From NCBI GenBank assembly GCA_016288255.1, contig JAEEYS010000032.1, forward strand, positions 1-11,964: 11,964 bases of DNA. The letters run 5' to 3'. Of the stretch, positions 6,251 to 11,964 are shown in pieces. Positions within the stretch are counted from its first letter, which is position 1. Every line of letters begins with the position of its first letter. A program made the translations under genes and the position numbers. Under the pieces are notes generated by a model that worked only from the letters and a program-made list of their open reading frames with translations, ran no database searches and was not told where the DNA came from. This DNA comes from Bacillota bacterium. GTDB lineage: Bacteria; Bacillota; Tb-RUG-66.

Positions 6251-7576
6251 ATGGCAAGATACGTTCCTCATACAGAGGATGAAGTAAAGACCATGTTAGA
6301 AGAGATCGGCTACAGCGATCTGGAAGAATTGTTCCGGCCGATCCCCCAACAGGTTCGTTTAAAAACTTCCCTTCGCATCCCGAACGGATTGTCCGAATGG
6401 GAAGCAGCGAACGCTGTCAAAGAAATGGCTGCAAAAAACACTGTTTTTCCGGTCGTTTTAAGAGGCGCGGGCGCTTACAAACACTTCATTCCTTCTGTCG
6501 TAAAACACATTGCGTCCAGAGAAGAATTTTTAACTGCTTACACTCCCTATCAGCCGGAAATCAGCCAGGGGATCCTGCAGTCTATTTTTGAATACCAAAC
6601 GATGATATGCGATCTAACGGGTATGGATACCTCCAATGCTTCCGTATATGACGGCGCTACTGCCGCTGCGGAAGCCATGAAAATGTGTGTCGATAAAAAG
6701 CGGCATATTGCCATGATAGCGGAAACCATCCATCCGCAGATGAAAAAAGTATTGGAAACCTACGCAAGATGCGCCGATATCAAGATCCTTTACATTCCGG
6801 AAAAAGACGGTGTGATCGATCTTGCCTTTTTGGAAAGCAATATCACCAAAGAAACCGCTTGTGTTTTCGTACAGCAGCCAAACTTCTACGGACAGCTGGA
6901 AGATACCGCAAAGATCGGTGAAATCGCCCACAGCACAGACGCGAAATATATCTTAAGCTGTAATCCCATTTCCCTGGCGCTTTTGAATTCTCCGGGAGAA
7001 GTCGGTGCCGATATTGCCGTAGGAGAAGGCCAGCCTCTCGGCATGCCTCTTTCTTTCGGCGGACCGTATTTGGGATTTTTAGCCTGCAAAAAGGCTCTTG
7101 TCCGCAAAATGCCCGGCCGTATCGTAGGACAGACCACCGACTTGGACGGAAAACCCTCGTACGTTTTGACCTTACAGGCCAGAGAACAGCATATTCGGCG
7201 GGAAAAAGCAGGCAGCAGCATTTGCTCCAACCAGGCGCTGTGCGCTTTGACCGCGTCCGCTTATCTGGCGGCAATGGGTCCCATAGGTCTCACGGAAACC
7301 GCAAAACTTTGTTTCCAAAAAGCCCATTATTTTGCCGCGGAACTTACTAAGATCGGTTTTGTTTCTCCTTTTAAGGGAGAATTTTTCCATGAATTTGTGA
7401 CTTCCTGTCCTTCTGACAGCGGCAAAGTCCTCAAAGCTTTGGAAGAGGCCGGCATCCTAGGCGGTCTTCCGCTTTCAAATGATCTTGCGGGACACATCTT
7501 ATGGTGTGTTACGGAAGTTGTCACAAAAGAACAAATGGATCAAGCGATCCGGATCATAAAGGGGGTCATGGCATGA
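6251..7576 (+). CDS. gcvPA: Glycine dehydrogenase (decarboxylating) subunit 1, P-protein alpha
   Basis: This is the N-terminal half of the split P-protein, which with GcvPB forms the PLP enzyme that decarboxylates glycine. It has 441 residues, normal for the alpha subunit. It starts [16 protein letters not shown] and has the family blocks [14 protein letters not shown] (71-84), [20 protein letters not shown] (97-116), and [12 protein letters not shown] (131-142). Further on it has [17 protein letters not shown] and an [15 protein letters not shown] stretch. The alpha subunit lacks the PLP lysine, which is in GcvPB, and none is seen here. Its stop overlaps the gcvPB start by four bases (ATGA at 7573-7576), so the two subunits are probably made in equal amount by coupled translation. 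No frameshift or missing block is apparent. Confidence 0.97.
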   Translation: MARYVPHTEDEVKTMLEEIGYSDLEELFRPIPQQVRLKTSLRIPNGLSEWEAANAVKEMAAKNTVFPVVLRGAGAYKHFIPSVVKHIASREEFLTAYTPYQPEISQGILQSIFEYQTMICDLTGMDTSNASVYDGATAAAEAMKMCVDKKRHIAMIAETIHPQMKKVLETYARCADIKILYIPEKDGVIDLAFLESNITKETACVFVQQPNFYGQLEDTAKIGEIAHSTDAKYILSCNPISLALLNSPGEVGADIAVGEGQPLGMPLSFGGPYLGFLACKKALVRKMPGRIVGQTTDLDGKPSYVLTLQAREQHIRREKAGSSICSNQALCALTASAYLAAMGPIGLTETAKLCFQKAHYFAAELTKIGFVSPFKGEFFHEFVTSCPSDSGKVLKALEEAGILGGLPLSNDLAGHILWCVTEVVTKEQMDQAIRIIKGVMA

Positions 7577-9021
7577 GAAGAAACGCAGATTTGATTTTTA
7601 CCATGAGTAAACCCGGCAGAAGATGCGCAGATCTGCCTCCTATGGACGTACCGGAAACCACATTATCCGATCGTTTCCAAAGAAAAGAAGCTTTACCTTT
7701 GCCGGAGATTGCAGAAGTGGATCTGCTTCGCCATTATATGGAATTGAGCAGAAGAGCGAACGGTGTGGACAACCTGTTTTATCCGCTGGGTTCCTGTACC
7801 ATGAAATACAACCCCAGGATCAATGAAGATCTGGCCGCTTTGCCCGGTTTTACGGACATCCATCCTCTGCAGCCGGAGCATACGGTCAAAGGCGCTTTGG
7901 AAGTGCTTCACCTGTTAGAAACCTATCTCTGTGAAGTCACCGGCATGGATAAGATCACCCTTCAGCCTGCGGCGGGCGCCCACGGTGAATGGACAGGGCT
8001 CAATCTGATCAAGGCATATCACGCGCACAATCAAGATTTTGCCAGAACAAAGATATTGGTTCCCGACTCTGCTCATGGCACCAACCCGGCCAGCGCCGCT
8101 ATGGCAGGCTTTGATATCGTATCGGTTCCTTCCAATCCGGACGGTTCCGTTGATACCAACGCGCTGCGCGAACTGGCAGATGAACAAACAGCCGGTTTGA
8201 TGCTGACCAACCCCAACACACTGGGATTGTTCGAAAAAAATATCGTAGAATTAGCGGAAATCGTTCACGAAGCAGGCGGTCTCCTCTATTATGACGGCGC
8301 GAACTTCAATGCCATTATGGGTTTGGTCCGTCCCGGAGACATGGGATTTGATATCATCCACTTAAACCTGCATAAAACCTTTTCCACCCCCCACGGCGGA
8401 GGCGGACCGGGAAGCGGTCCGGTAGGCTGTAAAGAATTTTTGGCAGCTTTTCTTCCCGCGCCGGTCGTAACGGAAAAAGACGGAGACATCGTTTTTGACG
8501 ACGATCGTCCGGAAAGCATCGGAAAAGTCAAAGCTTTTTACGGAAACTTCTTGGTCTGTGTCAAAGCGCTCTCTTATATTTTAAATCTAGGCGGAGACGG
8601 ACTGAAAAACGCTTCCGAAATGGCTGTTTTGAATGCCAACTATATGATGGAAAAATTAAAATCCATGTATACGCTGCCCTATGCGGGCCCTTGCATGCAT
8701 GAATTCGTATTGTCTGCCGAACAGCTGAAAAAAGAAACCACTGTTTCCGCTCTTGACGTGGCAAAAGGATTGTTGGATTACGGTATCCATCCGCCGACGA
8801 TCTATTTCCCGCTGATCGTTCATGAAGCATTGATGATCGAACCTACCGAAACAGAAAGCAAAGAAACCCTGGATGAAGCCATTGCCGCGCTTTCTGAAAT
8901 TTATCAGACAGCAAAAGAAAATCCGGCATTCCTCCACGAAGCGCCCATCAGTACGGTGATCCGCCGCGTGGATGAAGTAGGCGCCGCAAGAAATCCGGTC
9001 TTAAAATATGATCATCGATAA
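7573..9021 (+). CDS. gcvPB: Glycine dehydrogenase (decarboxylating) subunit 2, P-protein beta
   Basis: This is the catalytic PLP-bearing half of the split P-protein. The protein has 482 residues, normal for the beta subunit. The start is the ATG at 7573, with AAAGGGGG about eight bases upstream. An in-frame ATG at 7501 would add 24 residues that overlap gcvPA in another frame and is rejected. Motifs are [14 protein letters not shown] (69-82), [13 protein letters not shown] (131-143), [13 protein letters not shown] (165-177), and [20 protein letters not shown] (263-282). Lys268 in the last block is the expected Schiff-base lysine. The C-terminal region is complete, with [17 protein letters not shown] and [11 protein letters not shown] blocks. 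It is the last gene of the operon, ending 20 bases before a bidirectional terminator. Confidence 0.97.
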   Translation: MRRNADLIFTMSKPGRRCADLPPMDVPETTLSDRFQRKEALPLPEIAEVDLLRHYMELSRRANGVDNLFYPLGSCTMKYNPRINEDLAALPGFTDIHPLQPEHTVKGALEVLHLLETYLCEVTGMDKITLQPAAGAHGEWTGLNLIKAYHAHNQDFARTKILVPDSAHGTNPASAAMAGFDIVSVPSNPDGSVDTNALRELADEQTAGLMLTNPNTLGLFEKNIVELAEIVHEAGGLLYYDGANFNAIMGLVRPGDMGFDIIHLNLHKTFSTPHGGGGPGSGPVGCKEFLAAFLPAPVVTEKDGDIVFDDDRPESIGKVKAFYGNFLVCVKALSYILNLGGDGLKNASEMAVLNANYMMEKLKSMYTLPYAGPCMHEFVLSAEQLKKETTVSALDVAKGLLDYGIHPPTIYFPLIVHEALMIEPTETESKETLDEAIAALSEIYQTAKENPAFLHEAPISTVIRRVDEVGAARNPVLKYDHR

Positions 9022-9040
9022 AAAGTTTTAGACAAAAATA

Positions 9041-9070
9041 AAAAAGCAGCCATACCTATGGCTGCTTTTT
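9041..9070. terminator. Bidirectional terminator between gcvPB and the lipoprotein genes
   Basis: AAAAAGCAGCCAT (9041-9053) pairs perfectly with ATGGCTGCTTTTT (9058-9070) over an ACCT loop. The GC-rich core is flanked by A runs on the left and T runs on the right, so it works as a terminator on either strand. It ends the gcv operon from the left and the lplA-lpdA-lipoprotein transcript from the right. Confidence 0.92.
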
Positions 9071-9085
9071 GTTGTCCGCATGATG

Positions 9086-9415
9086 TCATTTGGCCCTGAA
9101 CTCGATCCACCGGCCATCGATCAGTACAGCTACTGTCCCGTTTTCCAGAAGAGCATAGGGATTTTTTGACTCTCTGTTAAAATTAGCTTCTCCATCCTTT
9201 GACGGAACCCCGTTTTCGGCATAGGAACTCGTATATCGTATGGTATCTTCATCCGGCTCTTCCAAAACAGCGGTGTCGGTAGAATAATAAATGACGCCGT
9301 CCACCATGATCGCCGCCTGCTCGTCACCGCCCGCTTTTTTTACACATCCTGCCGCTAATAAGAGAATCACCAAGCAAATCGTCAAAAGGATCCTCTTTCC
9401 CATACCGTTTTTCAT
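9086..9415 (-). CDS. Small putative lipoprotein, unknown function
   Basis: The protein has 109 residues. The start ATG at 9415 has AAAGGGG seven bases upstream. A basic N-terminus (MKNGMGKRI), a hydrophobic stretch and the lipobox LLAAGC give a lipid-modified Cys24, so the mature protein of about 86 residues should be anchored on the outer face of the membrane. The body has IMVDGVIYYSTDTAV, then acidic segments, KDGEANFNRE and YALLENGTVAVLIDGRWIEFRA at the end. This layout resembles a family of short clostridial lipoproteins that I recognise only as hypothetical (a DG-x-x-Y repeat, a D/E-rich linker, a DGExNF block, then a terminal DxRW strand). No function is known to me. It lies 27 bases after the next lipoprotein gene, so they are probably co-transcribed. 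Confidence 0.85.
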   Translation of the reverse strand: MKNGMGKRILLTICLVILLLAAGCVKKAGGDEQAAIMVDGVIYYSTDTAVLEEPDEDTIRYTSSYAENGVPSKDGEANFNRESKNPYALLENGTVAVLIDGRWIEFRAK

Positions 9416-9442
9416 AACGCATTCCCCTTTACACCATGGTTT

Positions 9443-9976
9443 TTAACAGTCTATCGCCTCTATCATCGCTCCGTCTTCCGCCTTTTCCAACTGTCCGATC
9501 ACTTCACGAAGAAACGTAAGCTGTTCTTCCGTCAAACTGGCCTGTTTGTCTCCGTGACGGGCATACCCTTCCGATAAGCTGACGCCATAACCTTCTCCAA
9601 ATTCCGTATCGATGGTATATTCCGGCAAACACTTGCAAATATCCTCGCTGTAATCCAGATAGGTCAACAGATCCGTTACTTTTACCGAAGCGCCGCCCCA
9701 AAACGATTTTTCCCAGCTTTTATCCGCTTCATCGGGACGATTATATTTTACGGTCGTCATGGTATTGCCGCAATACCCCACCGCTTCGTGTTCCACTATA
9801 TTATTTCCCGTTGCCAGCTGATGAATGTGATCTCCCTGGTTGGAGACCACGCCCGTTTCTTCCGATGTTGTCTGATCCCCGTCTGGCGTTTTGCCCTGGG
9901 CCTCATTTTCTTTTGAACAGCCCGTAAAAGAAAAAACAAAAATCAACAGCAACAATAAAACAAATATTTTTTTCAT
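9443..9976 (-). CDS. Putative lipoprotein with four extra cysteines, unknown function
   Basis: Using the ATG at 9976 (AGGGGGAAG upstream) the protein has 177 residues. A longer in-frame start at 10030 would put 18 non-signal residues ahead of the signal peptide and lacks a good binding site. MKKIFVLLLLLIFVF and SFTGC form a type II signal peptide with lipid-modified Cys20. A Gln/Thr/Glu-rich linker follows (to ~45), then a globular part with GYCGNTMTTVKY (67-78), WEKSFWGGASVKVTDLLTYL (88-107), DICKCLPEY (112-120), EFGEGYGVSL (125-134) and a C-terminal Cys177. Mature cysteines 69, 114, 116 and 177 are even in number and could form two disulphides or bind metal. I do not recognise the family. 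It lies 92 bases downstream of lpdA and 27 before the small lipoprotein gene. Confidence 0.85.
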   Translation of the reverse strand: MKKIFVLLLLLIFVFSFTGCSKENEAQGKTPDGDQTTSEETGVVSNQGDHIHQLATGNNIVEHEAVGYCGNTMTTVKYNRPDEADKSWEKSFWGGASVKVTDLLTYLDYSEDICKCLPEYTIDTEFGEGYGVSLSEGYARHGDKQASLTEEQLTFLREVIGQLEKAEDGAMIEAIDC

Positions 9977-10068
9977 GTTTCTTCCCCCTAAATAGGTTGT
10001 TTTACTGTTACAGACGAAAAGTAAGGCCAAAGGTTCCGTTTTTTTTCATTTATTTTAAAATCTTACCG

Positions 10069-11475
10069 CTATCTTTTGCTTTTTACCATATGGATCGCCC
10101 TGCCGTGCACATCTTCCATAGATTCGAAAATGGCTTCCGCCACCGTCGGATGAGGGTGGATGATCTCTGTCACTTCTGTTACCGTCAGTTTTTTTGCCAC
10201 CGCCAGACTCAGTTCCCCTATCATATCGGTAGCTCTTACGGCATAAAGCTGGGCGCCCAACACCACATCCGTTTTTTCATCCGCTACGATCTTCACAAAC
10301 CCTTTGGCCTGTCCTTCGATAAGCGCTTTTCCGTTTGCCTGCAGCGGGAATTTCCCTGAAACAACGGCAAAGCCCTTGTCTGCTGCTTCTTCTTCCGTCA
10401 AACCTACCGTTGCGATCTCCGGCATGGTATAAACGCAGGAAGGCACCACATCCATTCTGATCCCCGCTTCTTCTCCCGCGATATGAGAAATCGCCGTCAA
10501 TCCTTCCGCAGAAGCCACATGAGCAAGCTGGATCCCGCCTATCGCGTCACCTACAGCATAGATCCCTTTTTCCTTGGTTTCATAATTTTCATCCACTAAA
10601 ATACGGCCTCGCTCTGTTTCTACCTGCGTATTTTCCAAACCCAAGCTTTCCGTATAAGCGCGTCTTCCGGTAGAAACTAAAATCAATTCGCCCAAAGCGG
10701 ATTTTTCTTTTTCTTTATGCATAAAATGACATTTTAGTTTTCCATCTTCCGCCTTTGTTATTTTTTCGACTCTGGCAGAAGTAAAGACCGTTACGCCTTT
10801 TTTCTTCAACGTCATGGTCAAATGTTTCGCGATCTCTTTATCTAATGTAGGAATTACCCTGTCCGCCATTTCGACCACAGTCACCTCTGTTCCCAGAGCG
10901 CTGTAAAAAGTAGCAAATTCCATGCCGATGACGCCGCCCCCCACGATCACAAGGGACGCCGGCACTTTTTCTTCATAGGAGATCAGCTCATCGCTGGTCA
11001 TGACGCCTTCTAACTCCATCCCTTCTACAGGCGGCTTTACGGCAAAAGAACCTGTAGCCAAAATAATATGTTCCGCCGTGATCTCCTCTTTTCCCTGCCC
11101 TTCTATCAAAATGCGGTCTTTGCTCAAAAGCGTTCCTCTTCCCTGAAAAACCGTTACTTTGTTGGATTTTAAAAGGAGATTGACTCCGTTTCTCAATTTT
11201 TCGCTGATCTCTCTTTTGCGCTCATGCATTTTATGGATATCATAGGACAAGTTTTCCGCGTGGAGCCCCAAAGCAGAAAAATCTTTTGCTTCTTCATATA
11301 GATTCGCGCTGTGAAGAAGGGCTTTTACGGGAACGCACCCTTTGTTCAGGCAAGTACCTCCCAGCTCTTTTTCTTCTATCAACGCTACTTTGAGTCCCAG
11401 CTGTGCCCCCCGAATAGCCGCTACATAACCCCCGGGGCCGCCGCCGATGATTGCTACTTGAAATTTGTTTTCCAT
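10069..11475 (-). CDS. lpdA: Dihydrolipoyl dehydrogenase (E3 / L-protein)
   Basis: Lpd reoxidises dihydrolipoyl groups, here most likely of GcvH, passing electrons through a disulphide and FAD to NAD+. The protein has 468 residues, so it has no N-terminal lipoyl domain of the kind seen in some clostridial Lpds. The FAD-binding N-terminus has AIIGGGPGGYVAA (8-20). The redox disulphide is Cys42-Cys47 in GTCLNKGCVP, and the ATGS block is at 140-143. The NAD-binding fold has VIVGGGVIGMEFA (176-188), and the second FAD motif is in GIYAVGDAIGG. Near the end, HPHPTVAEA supplies His442 and Glu447, matching the E. coli catalytic pair. GAGAGGG lies eight bases before the ATG. Its start is 15 bases after the lipoate ligase stop, so the two are in one operon. 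It is convergent with gcv. Confidence 0.97.
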   Translation of the reverse strand: MENKFQVAIIGGGPGGYVAAIRGAQLGLKVALIEEKELGGTCLNKGCVPVKALLHSANLYEEAKDFSALGLHAENLSYDIHKMHERKREISEKLRNGVNLLLKSNKVTVFQGRGTLLSKDRILIEGQGKEEITAEHIILATGSFAVKPPVEGMELEGVMTSDELISYEEKVPASLVIVGGGVIGMEFATFYSALGTEVTVVEMADRVIPTLDKEIAKHLTMTLKKKGVTVFTSARVEKITKAEDGKLKCHFMHKEKEKSALGELILVSTGRRAYTESLGLENTQVETERGRILVDENYETKEKGIYAVGDAIGGIQLAHVASAEGLTAISHIAGEEAGIRMDVVPSCVYTMPEIATVGLTEEEAADKGFAVVSGKFPLQANGKALIEGQAKGFVKIVADEKTDVVLGAQLYAVRATDMIGELSLAVAKKLTVTEVTEIIHPHPTVAEAIFESMEDVHGRAIHMVKSKR

Positions 11476-11490
11476 ATCCTTTGCCCTCTC

Positions 11491-11964
11491 TTAAAATGGA
11501 TTTTCCTGAAACATTCGGATCATATCTTCCGCCATCGCCATCTCTTCTTTTGTAAAACCGAGATATAACCTTTTCAATTCCCGTATCAATATTTCCGTGC
11601 TGCACTGTTTCCCTTGAAAACAGTCCGCCAATTTTTCGATAAACACCGTATCCATCGCGTCGGAATACACTTTACAAGCCGCTATCTTCCCTTTTTCCAC
11701 CTTGATCTGCAGCTCCACTCCGCCCCAAGGGAACCGTTTTTTCAGCTGTAACGTAAAGGGCAGTTCTCTGCCCAGCCGCCACTCATAGGAGCTGTATTTT
11801 TCCGTTAGCGCGTCCCATTCTTTTTGATCCAGATCCGTTTCTTTCAAAACACGGAGCGTTTCCCCTTCATAAACCTTTAAAAACGCCTTTTTTAAAGCCT
11901 CTTTCATCCGCGGCACCGTGATCTCTTCCCGCAGCGTTTTTAAGTTGACCACCCTTGATCTTAC
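11491..11964 (-). CDS. lplA: Lipoate-protein ligase, C-terminal part (start off window)
   Basis: Only the last 157 residues are visible and the frame is open to the right edge. They begin VRSRVVNL, matching the conserved SVRSRV block at the end of the LplA catalytic domain. The remainder is the small C-terminal lipoate-ligase domain: a helical part, an EWRLGRELPF region, VELQIKVEKGKIAACKVYSDAMD, then a helical end. LplA-type enzymes activate lipoate with ATP and attach it to a target lysine, here probably Lys64 of GcvH. The GTG at 11952 that could pass as a start is an internal Val codon of the RSRV block, not the true start. The gene precedes lpdA by 15 bases. The N-terminal lipoate-binding motifs cannot be checked from this window. 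Confidence 0.9.
   Translation of the reverse strand, partial: VRSRVVNLKTLREEITVPRMKEALKKAFLKVYEGETLRVLKETDLDQKEWDALTEKYSSYEWRLGRELPFTLQLKKRFPWGGVELQIKVEKGKIAACKVYSDAMDTVFIEKLADCFQGKQCSTEILIRELKRLYLGFTKEEMAMAEDMIRMFQENPF

Noticed and set aside
6843..7274. Minus-strand open frames of 105-143 codons inside gcvPA
   Set aside because: They are antisense to a fully conserved gene, rich in Arg/Cys/Phe, and lack binding sites; they are by-products of gcvPA codon use.
7501..7572. Longer gcvPB start
   Set aside because: The extra 24 residues lie in the alternative frame of gcvPA; the ATGA overlap start at 7573 has a good ribosome binding site and gives the expected MRRNADLIF beginning.
9977..10068. 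Search for a promoter or terminator between lpdA and the lipoprotein gene
   Set aside because: No hairpin with a T tract and no hexamer pair at acceptable spacing is seen on the minus strand.
11294..11605. 103-codon minus-strand frame bridging lplA and lpdA
   Set aside because: It overlaps the ends of both real genes in another frame and the composition is non-protein-like.
1..11964. CRISPR arrays, insertion sequences, phage or toxin-antitoxin modules, tRNA or rRNA genes
   Set aside because: No spaced direct repeats, transposase motifs, terminal repeats or RNA gene signatures were found; the window looks like ordinary metabolic chromosome.

Overview
The window reads as a chromosomal segment from a Gram-positive anaerobe of the Bacillota, most likely class Clostridia. 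The reasons are strong AGGAGG-type ribosome binding sites, sigma-A-like promoters with near-consensus hexamers, a split two-subunit glycine decarboxylase (gcvPA/gcvPB), lipobox lipoproteins, a TSCPD-domain protein, and A/T-rich spacers between genes of moderate GC. I cannot place it to genus.

Left part, 1-2890. A truncated ABC exporter half-subunit (minus strand, 1-1661, running off the left edge) is preceded by a leader that carries an inverted repeat. Next comes an 84-residue TSCPD protein (minus) with its own terminator. A two-helix membrane protein with a DUF3601-like soluble domain (plus) is divergent from it. A bidirectional terminator at 2853-2889 separates this protein from the convergent aldehyde dehydrogenase (minus, 2888 to about 4267).

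Centre, 4304-9070. The only gene-free stretch over 300 bases (4304-4744) holds divergent promoters for the aldehyde dehydrogenase and the gcv operon, a tandem glycine riboswitch, and an intrinsic terminator at the end of the riboswitch. It is followed by gcvT-gcvH-gcvPA-gcvPB, tightly packed, ending at a bidirectional terminator (9041-9070).

Right part, 9086-11964, all minus strand and convergent with gcv: the C-terminal part of a lipoate-protein ligase (cut by the right edge), lpdA, and two small lipoprotein genes of unknown function.

How they work together: GcvPA/PB decarboxylate glycine and load the aminomethyl group onto the lipoyl arm of GcvH. GcvT passes the one-carbon unit to tetrahydrofolate and releases ammonia. 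Lpd reoxidises the dihydrolipoyl arm, and the ligase attaches lipoate to GcvH. The window therefore holds all protein components of the glycine cleavage system plus a cofactor-attachment enzyme, with glycine sensed by the leader RNA. I see no CRISPR array, insertion sequence, phage gene, rRNA or tRNA, and nothing that convincingly forms a new multi-gene system. The less-explained items are the two lipoproteins, the DUF3601-like protein, the degenerate ABC subunit and a few leader inverted repeats.
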